Source of the DNA: Phylloscopus collybita
Taxonomy: Eukaryota; Chordata; Aves; Passeriformes; Phylloscopidae
Length of the DNA: 64,000 bases
Assembly: GCA_027886175.1 (NCBI GenBank)
Contig: JAJNNQ010000011.1
Span: 3,348,001 to 3,412,000, forward strand
Reading direction: 5' to 3'
This document shows, in pieces, positions 9,906-21,978 of this stretch. How positions within the stretch are numbered: the stretch's first letter is position 1; each line of letters begins with the position of its first letter. The notes beneath the pieces are model-generated. The model saw nothing but the letters and a program-made list of their open reading frames with translations. It was not told the DNA's origin and did not search any database. The position numbers were made by a program, and so were the translations under genes.

Positions 9906-10976
9906 ATGGAGCCCGGGGAGAACAAAGCCCTGCCAGAGAACCTTGTGGGAGAGGCTGTTTGGAGCAGCCCCACTGCACAGGGACGATGCCATGGGGAGGA
10001 AAAGCCCCGGAGGTGCAGGAGGTGGGGCTGTAAACCCAGCCCGGGGAGCTGCGAGGAGGAAAAGCCCTTCCTGTGCTGGGAAGGCAGCCGCAGATCCAGC
10101 CGGAGCTCAGAGCTGGTGGAGAAGCCTCAGGGCGGGGAGAAGCCCCACAAGTGCTTGGGATGTGGGAAGGGCTTCAGCCGGAGCTCCACCCTCATCAGTC
10201 ACCGCCAGAGCCACACTGAGGAGAGGCCCTGCAAGTGTGGGGGGTGTGGAAAGAGCTTCAGGGAGAATTCCAGCCTTACCTGGCACCAGAGCATCCACAG
10301 AGTGGAAAAGGCCGGTGAGCTTGGGGAATGTGGGAAGAGCTTCAGGGAGAGTTCCAGCCTGATCCAGCAGCGCTGGATCCACACCGGGGAAAAGCCCTGC
10401 AAATGTGGGGAATGTGGGGAGGGCGTCAGCCAGAACTCCCACCTGAAGGCACACGAGCACATCCAAAACCACTACACCGGGCTGGGTCTCTTGTCCCTGT
10501 GCTGCTGCTCGGGGAAGGATCTCTCCCGATCCTTCTCTCAGCTCCTGGGCCTTCCCTTGTATTTCCTCTCCCTGTGCAGCTGCAGAGGGAAGGGACAGAA
10601 CAGTTTTGGTGGCTCCCAGGCATCCAGGCAGGGCCAGCCCAGCCCCAGGGGTTCCGAGGGGCTTCTGGGGGTCCCGTGTCTGTGGGACATCCCCGCTGGA
10701 GGGTGTCCCCCCCTTGCTGCAGCCCCAGCCCTCAGGCAGCGCTCAGCCAAGCAGAGAACGTCCTCAGCTGGGGCCTCATTTCTGGGCACACCTGAGCCCC
10801 GAGACATCTCCATCCCCATTTTGGAATGCACCAGAGCTTTTGATTATCTAGGACCCCATTTTGAGGGCTCTATTGGGTTGGCACAGCCTGGTGTTGGTGG
10901 TGGCCGTGCTACGGGGTGGATTCTGAGAGAAGGTGGTGAAAGCTCCTCCGTGTCTGGCAGATCCAATTGCTGGTAG
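9906..10976 (+). pseudogene. C2H2 zinc-finger gene F, degenerating
   Basis: An acceptor after a long pyrimidine tract (AG at 9,890-9,891) opens an exon with ATG at 9,906. The leader keeps the [12 protein letters not shown] motif and an NLVGEAVWSS stretch absent from A-E. Two fingers are intact (HKCLGCGKGF..., CKCGGCGKSF...). The third has lost its first Cys and first His, with a non-canonical linker. The fourth has Val for the core Phe and lacks the last His. The frame then continues about 165 codons through what looks like 3' untranslated sequence before stopping at 10,976. It may still be transcribed; a short two-finger protein is conceivable. Confidence 0.6.
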
Positions 10977-10979
10977 CTC

Positions 10980-11480
10980 CAAAGATGGGGACACTGGGTG
11001 CAGAGATCTGTGGGGATGCAGAGATTCCCCTGCAGCCCCTGGATGTCCGTGAGGATGCAGAGATCCACCCACAGCACCTGGAGGAGCCCAAGCTGGAGCA
11101 GGGGGATGCCAGAGAGGAGCCCGTGACCCTGTAGACAGAGGGGCACCCACTGGAGCAGCCTGTCCTTGAAGGACTGAGCCCGTGGCACTTTGAGGGGAGC
11201 TGTTGCCCCTGGGATAGACTCAGGGTGGGGAAGTTTCTGGAGAACTCTTCTGTGGGAGAGACCCCAGAATGCGGCAGCAGAATGACTCCTGTCCCTGAGC
11301 AGCAGGAGAAGCCACGTGGGATGAACTGACCATGGCCCCCACTCCCTGTTTCCCTGAACTGCCAGGAGAGGAGGTAGGGCTGGAAGGATTGGGAGGAAGG
11401 TGGTTTTGAGGGTATTCTTTTACTTCTTGTTATCGTGATCTGAGATTGTTAGGAATAAACTCAATTCATATCTCCAGTTT
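10980..11480 (+). repeat. Unnamed interspersed repeat with poly(A) signal
   Basis: The stretch from about 11,140 (GGAGCAGCCTGTCCTTGAAGG) to the AATAAAC signal near 11,455 has the look of a retroelement 3' end: purine-rich, non-coding, closing with a polyadenylation signal. It could serve as the 3' end of gene F. A related short motif (GATCTCTCCCGATCC) occurs near 10,520 and 11,520, so part is locally duplicated. Confidence 0.35.
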
Positions 11481-11499
11481 CAAGCCTCTTTCGCCTGTG

Positions 11500-12340
11500 A
11501 TGGTGTTCTTTGCTGAGGGATCTCTCCCGATCCATAGGTCAGCTCCTGAATCGTTGGTGACATTTCCTCTTCCCTGGGCGGCTGTGGAGGGCAGTGCCTG
11601 AGCGGCTTTGCTGAGTGCCTGGCACGGGGCCAGTGTCACCCCACTGGAACGGGACATGTCCTTGTGTGGCGCTGTGCTGTGGTGCCACAGTTGCTGTTGC
11701 TTTTGTCTCCGTTATGATTTTATCTTTCGCATTAAATGCCTGTGCAGTGCCCCCGGTGTCCCCTGGTGTTCCCTCGGCGCCGGCAGCCCCGTCCCTTGCC
11801 CTGCTCCCCCTGCCCCGTTCCATCCCGGCTGGCGGAGCCTTGGAGCTGCCGTGGGGGCCGTGGGGCTGCCCCGGGGGCTCCGTCCCGAGCCGGGGCCCCT
11901 TCCCAGCGCTCCCAGCCCGCCCGTCCAGCCTGGAGCAGCCAGCGAGGGCTTCAGCTGGGGGGCCCCACCTCACTTGGGTTGGGGTTGTTCCTCCCAACGC
12001 GGGGAAAAACGACTCGGGGAGTTTTCTGCCAGAAATCTCTGCCCTCCTTCACTCAGCCGAAGGGGTTTGGGGCAGTTTTCCCTTTCTGGGGGAAATCAAA
12101 GTGACGAACTGATGCTCCTAATTAGGGGTAGGAGAAGTGAGGCTCGAGGGCTTCCCTCTGAGTCGGAGGCACCCAGCAGGCAGGGCTGGGCAAGGCGGTG
12201 CGGGAGGTGCGGAGAACTTTGTTTGTGTTTTCAGCTCCGTCCCGCCTCGGGCCCGGGCCCGTCCCAGGGCTGTTCCTCATCTGCGGCTTTGCCCTCAGAC
12301 AGCCCGGGGGCGGGGCCTGAGAGCGCCGGGCGGGGCTGGG
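11500..12340. other. GC-rich interval without a recognised gene
   Basis: Moderately CpG-rich, with long overlapping open frames on both strands at 11,600-12,460. None resembles a known domain, and no splice-bounded exon stands out. It leads into the B promoter and may be proximal regulatory sequence. Confidence 0.3.
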
Positions 12341-12526
12341 CCGTGTGCAGAGCCCGCCCATGGCTCGCTGCCATTGGCTGATGGTGCCGTCACTCGTGGC
12401 TCTCGCTGCACGGTGATTGGGCAGAGCGGGCAGAGCGCGGTCCTGCCATAGGAGCGGCGCCATTTTCGGCTCCTCAGTGCGGGCCCGGGGAGGCGGCGGC
12501 GGAGCTCGGAGGCGGCCCCGGCGCAG
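12341..12526 (+). promoter_or_regulatory. CpG/CCAAT promoter and noncoding exon 1 of ZNF B
   Basis: ATTGG boxes at 12,373 and 12,416 flank GTGCCGTCACTCG. A GCGCCATTTTCGGCTCC start region and a CpG-rich exon follow, ending at donor GCGCAG|GTGGGAG (12,526). The same arrangement occurs at 34,336-34,512 upstream of D and in reverse at 51,220-50,697 upstream of E. Exon 1 holds one copy of the 19-bp word GAGCTCGGAGGCGGCCCCG that is expanded in E. Splicing to the coding exon at 16,240 is inferred. Confidence 0.6.
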
Positions 12527-14250
12527 GTGGGAGCCGCGCTGGGTTGTGCCGGGGCTCGGGGCTGGCTGCGGGCGGAGGGGGCGGCAGGGGGCTCTGGCTG
12601 TGGCTGGGTTGTGCCGTGTCCGCGCCGTGTTCCCCGTGGCCTGAGGGCGCTGCGGGAGCGGCTGCCCGCGGTCTCCTTCCCGCGGGTGCCTGGGCTAAGA
12701 GATAATCTGATCGCAGCATTGATGGGAAATGTCGCGGTCCTCGTTTGAGTGGATTGAGTGGTTATTATTTGGAGGACAGCTTGTAATCTAATGATGCCAT
12801 TGAAATGATCAGTGGGTTCTCTGGCTCCTGATATGAATTTGTTGGGGTTCCCAGGGGCTGCTCCGTGGTGTTGTGGGATTTGTTCTGGTGGCCGTTTCAT
12901 CTTTTCCCCATTTTTGGGTGCTCCCTCCAGCCAGGGCTGCATCAATTTGTCTCTTTTCTGTAGTTAAATCATCACATTCTTGGATTCCCAACTGATTTCT
13001 TTGAACTTGTGGCAGCAGAAACGCTCCAGTGCTCTGATGCTCCCTATGTGACACAGACAGGGACAGCACATGTTGGACTGGGGAGAGGGGTGATTGCCTC
13101 CCACTTATTTTAGTGAAGCTTTCTCAACATTTTCCGTTTGCTGTTTCCCTTTGCAGTTGAACCCATTTCTGTTGCAGAGTCAGAGATCCTCACTCTGGGC
13201 TCTGCCTTTAGCTGTGCAAATTCTGTCTTTGTGAGCAGGCAGAGCTTGGGCTGAGGGACAGAGGGAATCAGCCCAATTCCTGCCCCAGGCAAGGAGCCTC
13301 TGGTGCATTGTCCACACTTTTCCCCAGCAGGGTTAATTTGCATTTCTAAAGCTCCTCTCCTGGCTGCCTGGAGGAATCTCACTTCCTGGGCAGCCACTGA
13401 ATAACTCACATTTGGCCCTCGGGCAATCTGCGTTTTCTCTCTGGTTTTTTTGGTGGGTTTTTTTTTTCTTTTTTTTTCTTTTCTTACCATAGTCTATTAA
13501 CTTTTTATTCGTTATAGGTCACCTTTAAAGGCTATTCTGGTTTACCAAATGTAATCTGAAGGTGAACTTTGAAAAACAAATATACCAATATTTTCTGATC
13601 GCTGAGAGCCGCACACAAACACACACAAAAACATTCCAAAGCAATCATTGCTTTTCTATTTCTTCTCCTAAGGCTACAAATTGATTCTCACACCTCTGGC
13701 CCAAACCTACTGACAATATAAAAGTAGGATTATTGCAAAAAATTATTCTAATGGTAATCTTGTCACTGAAACTGTGGGAAAACCCAAAACTCTCCAACAA
13801 TATCTTTAGTGTTAGAGAGTCAAGGCATCACTTGATTCTGGCCAGGATGGGCAACAGAAATAATTTCATCCACACATAGCCCGGTGTGCAGAGAAAATCA
13901 TTCCATGCCATGTGAGCTTTACTGGTTTTTTCCCTAAACTTTTTACAGTCTGAACTCATAGAAATCCCTTGGTTTGATGTTCATTGCTTCCGTGTTGCTG
14001 AGATCTCAGGATTTGATTTCCTGTGGGACCCGGATTCCTTTGCCTCTGATGTTAATCAGGTCTGCACTGCTGGAATTCCTTCTCAGCCTTTTCCAGCCCA
14101 GGTGTCTGCAGCTCTTCCAGGGGCAGTGTCTGGGCTGGGTGTTGGTTGCTGGTTGCTGATGGTCGTTGATGTTTTGTTGATGGTCGTTCTCTCTGTGGGG
14201 ATCTTTTGGGCTCTTCCCAGTCTGGTGAGATGTTCAACTCATCTCTGCTG
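12527..14250 (+). other. Intron of ZNF B, duplicated
   Basis: A direct copy is at 34,513-36,230. It contains a T-rich tract at 13,445-13,485 and minus frames (for example 13,490-13,110) kept in both copies without a recognisable domain. These may be the 3' remains of the ERV fragment that begins to its right, but I cannot identify an env or LTR. No host exon is seen. Confidence 0.35.
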
Positions 14251-14369
14251 AGTGGTGTAACATCCCTTCAAATAAAACCTTGAAAATTCCTTTCCCCGGG
14301 GCAAAAGCCAACCGAGGCTGAGTGGAGAAATGAAATCAAAAACAATTTTAAAGTCGGTCTCTTTTCCAC

Positions 14370-16110
14370 CCATCTAATCCCAGCCAGCCCAGAGTGTGAG
14401 TCTGGCTGAGGCCCAGAGTGGAATTCTCCCGGTGTCTCCCCAGCCCCTGTGGCAGTGCAGGCACAGAAAGCCCTGAAGCTGCAGCAGTGGCAGCAAGGAT
14501 TGGCCCGCAGTGCCTGGAGATGCCAAGGGAGGGTGCCCAGGCAGAGCATTCCAGCAGAGGATCTGTGGGCAGGCACAGGGGCTTCCCCCGCTGTGGAGCC
14601 CTGGCTGCTGCTCCCTTGCCTTCAGTGCAGGCTCAGCCGTGGCCTGTTTGACATTCCCAGGCAATTCCAGTTCCTTTGCTGAGCCTGGGAGGGCCATGGC
14701 TGGGGCATCAATCATTTTGGGTTTTTATTTTCTCCAGCTTTGTTCTCTTTCTCGTGTCCATCCCATAACACTGCGGCTGTCTGGGGTTACAAAGTCACAC
14801 AATGTTCTGGCTGGAGCAGAGAATCCTCAGTGCAGGTCCTGCAATTCCCTGTTAATCCTCAGAACTGTCACATCTCCTTTTTAGTCCTGGGTAAGGTTAC
14901 TTCTGAGATTCCTTGCACCTTCTCTGGGTAAATACACCAGAAAACTTCAGCCAAAATATGTCCCAAATATTAAATCTTTTTCTCGACACCTTCTGCTTTT
15001 TTATCAAATACTCCAAGATGCTTTTTAGCCTGAAAACTGAGCCATTTCTCAGAGGCTTCTTCTACCACTTCTTCTTGTCCTCCTGACTGGAGCTGGAGTC
15101 ACCCACACCCTGCATTAACCCAATCCCTGGGGGTGAGGTGAATTCTTTTGATGTTTTCTGCAAGACTTGCCCCAATCAGGCTGGTGCTTCCCTGCATCCC
15201 TGCAGCAGCACCGTCCATGTCTTTCCCATTTTCCCTTCTCCCTCTCGTTCCCACTCCAAGGCCAAACCCTGTTCACCATCCTGTGTGAGTGGGCATCCCC
15301 AGAAAGCATCTTTTCCATCAAGGGCAGAATGGGAGCAGTGTGAGGAGGGAACCTGGTTCCAGATGGTGTCAGGATCTGAGACTGTGGGGTGCCTGGGTTT
15401 CAGAATCTCGTTTATTGTTCTTAGGTCCTGCACCATTCTGTGGATTCCATCTGATTTCTTGGCTGGCAGCACAGGAGCATTACAGGGAGAGACCCCTGGC
15501 TCCAAAAGCCCTGCCTTTCCCAGGGGCTCAATACCAGGCTGTGAGCCCTTCCTTCCCTCCCTGGGAATAGGGGATTGCTTTTAGACCCCACTTGTCCTGG
15601 TTGCTTCAGAGGAATTTGGAGAGGCTGGGGATCTGATTTTCCCAATTTCCCTGGGGCTGCCCACACTTCTGGGTTCACTTCAGCCCAGGCCTTGCCAGAC
15701 ATTTGTCACAGAGGTACAGGGGAACTAGCCTGTGTATCACCTTTGACAATATTAATTTGCATTCCCAATTTAGCCATCAAATCCCTTCCCAATGAATGAC
15801 AATCACATTTAGGAGCAAATGAGAATTCCTGCATTTCCAACCCATCCCCACATCTGCTAATAGTGGTTGAATAAAACACAGCTGCTCATCTTTCCCACTT
15901 ACCCCCTGAATAATCAAAGACATTTTTGGCCTTTTCCCCCCTTAGGTGTGAGATTGAGAGTGGATGGAGAGGCCCCTGTGTCTGTGAGGAAAGGCCTCCT
16001 GTCGATGCAGAGCCACCCTGAATGTTCTCCAGGGCTCCAGTGCGGTGGGTCCCTGGTGTGATGGGAGCTCTGCCACCCCTTCCAGTCCATGTCCCTGCAG
16101 GGGTGGACTT
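14370..16110 (-). mobile_element. Decayed ERV protease-RT fragment antisense to ZNF B
   Basis: Reading on minus from 16,060: a protease DTGAS motif near 15,985, a protease/RT junction near 15,860-15,720, RT N-terminal stretches at 15,700-15,420 (MSGKAWAEVNPEVWA), and the RT VQDLRTINE motif in the frame 15,505-15,176. The remains of the RT active-site region and connection domain continue to about 14,370. It is broken by many stops and shifts. The family looks gamma-like. The same fragment, with more gag, is at 36,340-38,470. A 1.3-kb deletion in this unit has removed most of gag between the fragment and the zinc-finger exon. Confidence 0.7.
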
Positions 16111-16172
16111 CTGGGATGAATCTTAGATTTTTGGAGGTTCTTACAGACACAAGGTGCCCAATGATTTCCTGA

Positions 16173-17174
<1,002 letters not shown>

Positions 17175-17889
17175 GGGAAGCCCTGGGAGTGCCCTGAGAG
17201 CGGGAAGAGCTTCGTGCGCTGCTCCAGCTCCATCCCCCGTGGGAGGATCGGCGTTGGATGATCCCCAGTGACCCCTGTTGGGCAGAGCTGTGGTGATCCC
17301 TGTTGGGAAGACACCTGCCTGGGGGGCTCCACATCTTCCTGAGATGGCTCTTCCTGGCTCCCTGTGGGCACCTGGGTGAACACAGAAGCAGGAACATCCA
17401 TCAGGACACAGACCGACACTGGGAATTCCTTGGGGAGAGGAGATTTGTGGTTTTAGTTAGTTTTAGCTAGCTGAATTTATAAAGTTTTTTGGATTTTTTT
17501 TTTTTTTTTAGATGGTTTCAATTTGTTCTAGACGGAAAAATTTAGAAGAGCAGTGAGGGCTTGCAATTGCAGCCTGCTGGGGCCTGGAGTTTTAGAGGCA
17601 GTGGGACTGGTGAGAGACTGAGTGAGCTGAGCTGTATTTGCAGCAAAGATATTTTTAGTTTGGGTTTTTTTTCAGAGCAGTGATAAGTTTTATTGGTTTA
17701 TATTATTCATTCTTTGGGCTTGTGGGCATCTTGTTTGTTAAGTAAATTGTTTTGTCTGCTTTTCTCTGAAGAAGTTCTTCCTTTTTTAAACTTGCTGAGA
17801 GAAGGAGCTGTTTAAGTTTGCTTTCCAGAGGAACCCCCTTTGGAGGTTTCCTCCCAAATTTGCCCTAAACCAAGACATATATGTTTTAT

Positions 17890-17906
17890 TGGCGCCCAAG
17901 TGGTGC
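17890..17906 (+). other. Primer-binding site, tRNA-Lys-like
   Basis: TGGCGCCCAAGTGGTGC lies 12 bases after the LTR end. The copy at 30,313-30,297 on minus reads TGGCGCCCAAGTGGGGC and is closer to the expected tRNA-Lys(1,2) complement. Confidence 0.5.
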
Positions 17907-18744
17907 TCAAAAAATATATTAGTGACCATTTAGTTATATTTTATAGAAAAATAAAATAGTCAGTAGCCATGTTGCTCCTTAAATCCCTAATGTCTCTTAA
18001 AATAAAATCCTTTCTGTGTTTCTGTTTCCTAAGCTTTTTTTAAAAATTTTAATACCTTTCTAATCCCTAATTTTTGTTTTCTTATCCAAAATAGCTCCAA
18101 CGTTGTCCTTAACACATAACTTTTGCACTAAAAATACACAAATTAAAATAGCTGTTCTTCTAAGGTCAGTAATTATAATTTATAAAAAGCTTCTACCAGT
18201 ACTGGAGTTTGTGCCAAGGATATTTAGTTTATACCTTCTTCGTCCTACCCTGCATCCTAGTTCCAGTAACATTTTTAAAACTTATTAATTATTGCACCTA
18301 GTTTGTGAAAAAAAAAAGTAAAAAATTAAGCTTTCCAGTCTTTTCTTTCCTTCTTCTCTTTTAAATCAGTTACATCACTTTTAAAAAATGGTCACTATCC
18401 CCTAAATATTAAAAGACCCCATTCTCCTAATATTTAATCTAGTAAACTTCCTGAATAAAGTTTACAGCTTGTCTAAAATAAAGTCTGAGCTTTCCAGAAA
18501 GGCTGATAAAACTGCTAAAGTAAAAATAAACCCAAAAATAAACCCCAGTGTAAAAAATCCCGATTAGTGTAAAAAATAAAAAATAAACTGAACCTTAAAA
18601 GATTTTTCTGATCCCTGAACTTAAATATACTCATGTAAACAAGTTCAAAATCCAAATGAAATAAAAAATATCTAAAAAACTTCACCATAATTCTAAAAAA
18701 AAAAATTATAACAATAAATTAAGCCCGTACATATGCTTATCGCG

Positions 18745-18990
18745 CACTGCTAAATAATAATAAATATAATAATATAAATATAATAAATATAAGTATAAAA
18801 ATATAAATGCAGTAAATATAAATATAATGAATATAATAATAATATGAAAATAATTATATATGTAAATATATAAAATATATATATATAGTTATATAAATAA
18901 CAAATATATGAAAAATAAAAAATAAATAATAAATATATATTAATATATAGAAACAATAAAAATAATAAATATAATATTATAAAAAAGTAA
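18745..18990. repeat. AT microsatellite inside the ERV, copy 1
   Basis: Almost pure A/T with ATAATAATA and ATATATA words. The counterpart in the inverted copy (29,170-29,450) is longer and differently arranged, as expected from replication slippage after the duplication. Confidence 0.9.
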
Positions 18991-19772
18991 CATTAAAAAA
19001 TACTGTAAAACAGCAAATAAAAACAGGAGGGCAGGGAGATAAATCCGCAACGACCCCAGTCACTCAAACTGCAACCAACACCCCAACTACTCAAACAGCA
19101 GCTAAACCAAACAATAAACCTAAATCAACAACTATACCAAATAAAAAACTTAAATCAGCATTTAAACCCAATAATAAACCCAAAACAGCAGCTAAACCAG
19201 ACAGGGAGCCTAAAACACCAACAGTCGCCCCAGCAAAAAAGCGCAGACACAAAACTCATCAACCAGGAAACAATAATCCAAACAAAACCCCTCAATACCT
19301 CCCAACACCCAATCACAAACCCAACCGACCAACAGCAGATCACAAACCCAACAAACCAGCAAAAGACCAAAAGCTACCATTAAATCCTTTCCCCTTAAAA
19401 ACCTTCAAAATCTAAAAAAAGAAAAAAAAATTCCACTCAACAACCAAATAAATCTGAAATTAATTAATCTGTCTTTTAAAAGCTGCAAACAAAGCTACAA
19501 CTCTAAACAACACTGAAACAAAGCATTTCAAATCCCTATCACAAAATCCAGTTATCAACCTAAAAAATAATAAAAAAACCGAAACCCTTGCAGTCTCTGG
19601 GAACGGGTCCTGGGAAGTGAGGAACAAAAATATCTGTGTACAAACAATCTCTATGTACAGCAATCCCAGTAAAAAAACATAAAATAAAAAAATTAATGCT
19701 TAAAAAAATGGCAGTAACAAAAATTATCTTCTCAAATAACCGGAACACTAAAAACCCAAACTTAATACCTGT

Positions 19773-20400
19773 CTTGGGTTAGGGAACCAAAAATGTGGAT
19801 TCTATTTCATTTGTTGAAAGCAGCTGGGGAGATGTTTTTCTTTATCTCTTGTAACTCCAGGGGGGAGGGGGGCTGATGCTTTCTGATAACGGGCCAGCTG
19901 TTCAAACCAGGTGGGGCAGTGTTTCTTATCTCTTTCACCACCTGTCCACCCTCCAGGGGATATCTTCTGCTGATGGGCCATGCAGGCTCAGCAGTGACAG
20001 GACACATTCCATCATCCCATTGGGAGATGCTCCACCCAGTGTGGGAGGAGCCAACCATTCCTACCTGGATAAAAACTGAGCCGTAGGGACACCAGGGATC
20101 TGGTTCCACTGGATTCCCGGAGGAAGATCAGACCCTTCTCACCATCACTGGGCCCTTTTCTCTCAGGGTCATCTCTGCCCCAACAGCACCACATCTGCCA
20201 CTCCAGGAGGACTGACTGTGGACTGCTCCCAACAGCCTGACCAACAGGGTGTCAGGTTGTATCTCTGACTCTGTCAGGGTTTCTGGGATTTTTGTTTGTT
20301 TGCTTGGGTTTATTTTGCACTCCTACATTTGTATTGTGAATATTCCTAGTCCAGAGCTGTTATTCCTATTCCCAAATCTCTGCCTGAAAGCCCTGTAGTG
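19773..20400 (+). mobile_element. Second LTR-like element, copy 1
   Basis: It starts TGTCTTGGGTTAGGGAACC. A TATA-like GGATAAAAAC lies near 20,063 and a promoter-like tract follows. Its first 300 bases recur inverted at 28,418-28,117. The start resembles the reverse of the preceding ERV's end (CCAAGACA), but the bodies differ, so I treat it as a separate family. The tail (20,240-20,395) is repeated at 21,105-21,270. Confidence 0.45.
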
Positions 20401-21104
20401 GTGTGTTGGATTTTCTCTGTTCAATCTGTGTTCAGACTCTTCATTTGGTGGGTTCCATGTACCCCCGTTGAACCCCCATTGCTTTCACCCCACAGTTGTT
20501 TCCCCAGTTCCAGTTTGATGTCAGTCTCCTGCTCCCCACCCCCAAGGACCTGTCCATCTCACCGAGGCCTCTCCCTGGCTCTAGAAAGTTCCAGGGGAGG
20601 CGTGGTGTGGTAGGCCAGGATGCGAGGAGGTCCCTCCTTCCCCCAGGGATTGGCTCCTGGAGGAGTCTCTCATCCCCAGGGCCACTCCCTGGCCCTCCCT
20701 GGTTGCTCCTTCCCTGATCCTTCCCTGCGCTCCTGCCCCTGTTGAAAGCAGCTGGCCCAGGGCACTCTGTGCTCTGCTGAGGCAGACTCCCTGGGCTGAG
20801 GCTGCTCCCCTGAGCCCTCAAGAACCTTCAGTGGCCACTCCTCAGCAGAGTCCTCCTTGATTCTCCTCAGCTCCATCCCAGCTGCCAGCCCTGGAGCTGG
20901 GCTGTAAGGAACCCCCCGGCTGGGCTCAGTTGCTCAGCCTGCTGAGCTGCACCGCTCGCCTGCAGCCGCTGCCAGGGCTGCCCGGGGCAGGCGAGGGCAG
21001 AGACAGCAAGGCACGGCTCCAGAGCCCTGGGCTGCAAAATTGGAATCGTTTGGAGGGGCTGAGGGGTTCAGCTCTCACTTACTTTTGGACTGCTCCCAAC
21101 ACCC
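20400..21104. other. Interval without a recognised gene
   Basis: GC-moderate sequence unique in this window. Open frames are short and overlap on both strands, and no splice-bounded exon is evident. Confidence 0.35.
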
Positions 21105-21300
21105 TGACCAACAGCGTGTCAGGTTGTAGCTCTGACTGTGTCACGGTTTTCCAGGATTGTTGTTTGTTTATTTGCTTGGTTGGGTGGTTTTGTTTTCTAC
21201 TGCATTTGTATTGTGAATATTCCTAGTCCAGAACTGTTCTTCCTATTCCCAAATCTTTGCCTGAAAGCCCTGAATTGCAAAATTCTCATTCCGAGGGGGT
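21105..21300 (+). repeat. Second copy of the 20.24-kb LTR tail
   Basis: It shares GGACTGCTCCCAACA, GTGTCAGGTTGTA and TATTGTGAATATTCCTAGTCC in the same order as 20,220-20,395, in direct orientation about 0.87 kb apart. It is probably a second truncated element of the same family. Confidence 0.55.
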
Positions 21301-21978
21301 GAGGGGTTTGCATTCCCCATTCCAAGGGAAACTGCAGCTTTCCCTGGCAGATCCCTGTCTTTCCAACCCAAGCCAAGGGGAGGTGGCAGTGGCTGGTTGG
21401 GGGTTGTGGGGAAGGGGTGGAAAAGTGGGGGATGAGAGGGGGCTGGGAGCCCCAAATTGCCTTGGGAGGGGTCCCACTCCTTCTCCTTTCTAATCCCCGG
21501 GATGGAGCCGGGGCAGGTCGGGCTGGGGCAGCGCTGGGCTCTGGGCCCGGCCTGGGCACCCCCCATGAGCCCCCTCCTCAAATTCCCCTGGCAGCTCAGA
21601 GGGGTCCTGGTGCCATTTTGGGGTTCCCTGGGGGCCGTGTTGGGGTTCAGGTGCCCCCCAAGGAGTCCCCAGAGCGGGGTGACACGGGGGGGACACACGG
21701 GGGTCCCCATTCCCGATCCATCCCAGGGCCCGTTCTGCCCCCGCCCCCCCAGGCACGGTCACCCCGCAGGGTCCCCCCAAGTCCCTCCCCAGTGCCCCCC
21801 ATGAACGGGACTGGGCTGAACTGGGAAGCTTTCCTGGGAACACTGGGAGCAGCCGGGCAGGGCCAGAGTGCCAGCGGGGCTGGGGGGACACACGACCCCC
21901 CCAAAATCAGCGCGGGGACAGAGCGGGGGGTCCCGGCCGGGCCCGAGGCCACGGGGAGGGGCTGCGGCTGCTGCTGGC

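Larger units (their letters stand above)
17447..19772 (+). mobile_element. AT-rich ERV with LTR and tRNA-Lys-like primer site (copy 1)
   Basis: An LTR-like stretch at 17,447-17,877 ends GCCCTAAACCAAGACA. A primer-site-like TGGCGCCCAAGTGGTGC follows at 17,890, matching the tRNA-Lys(1,2) site TGGCGCCCAACGTGGGGC apart from one missing base and one change. The interior holds no gag, pol or env that I can recognise. It is A-rich, has an AT microsatellite (18,745-18,990) and a Lys/Pro/Thr-rich repetitive stretch (19,040-19,400). It inserted in the 3' flank of B and was duplicated with it; the inverted copy is at 28,419-30,758. Confidence 0.55.
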
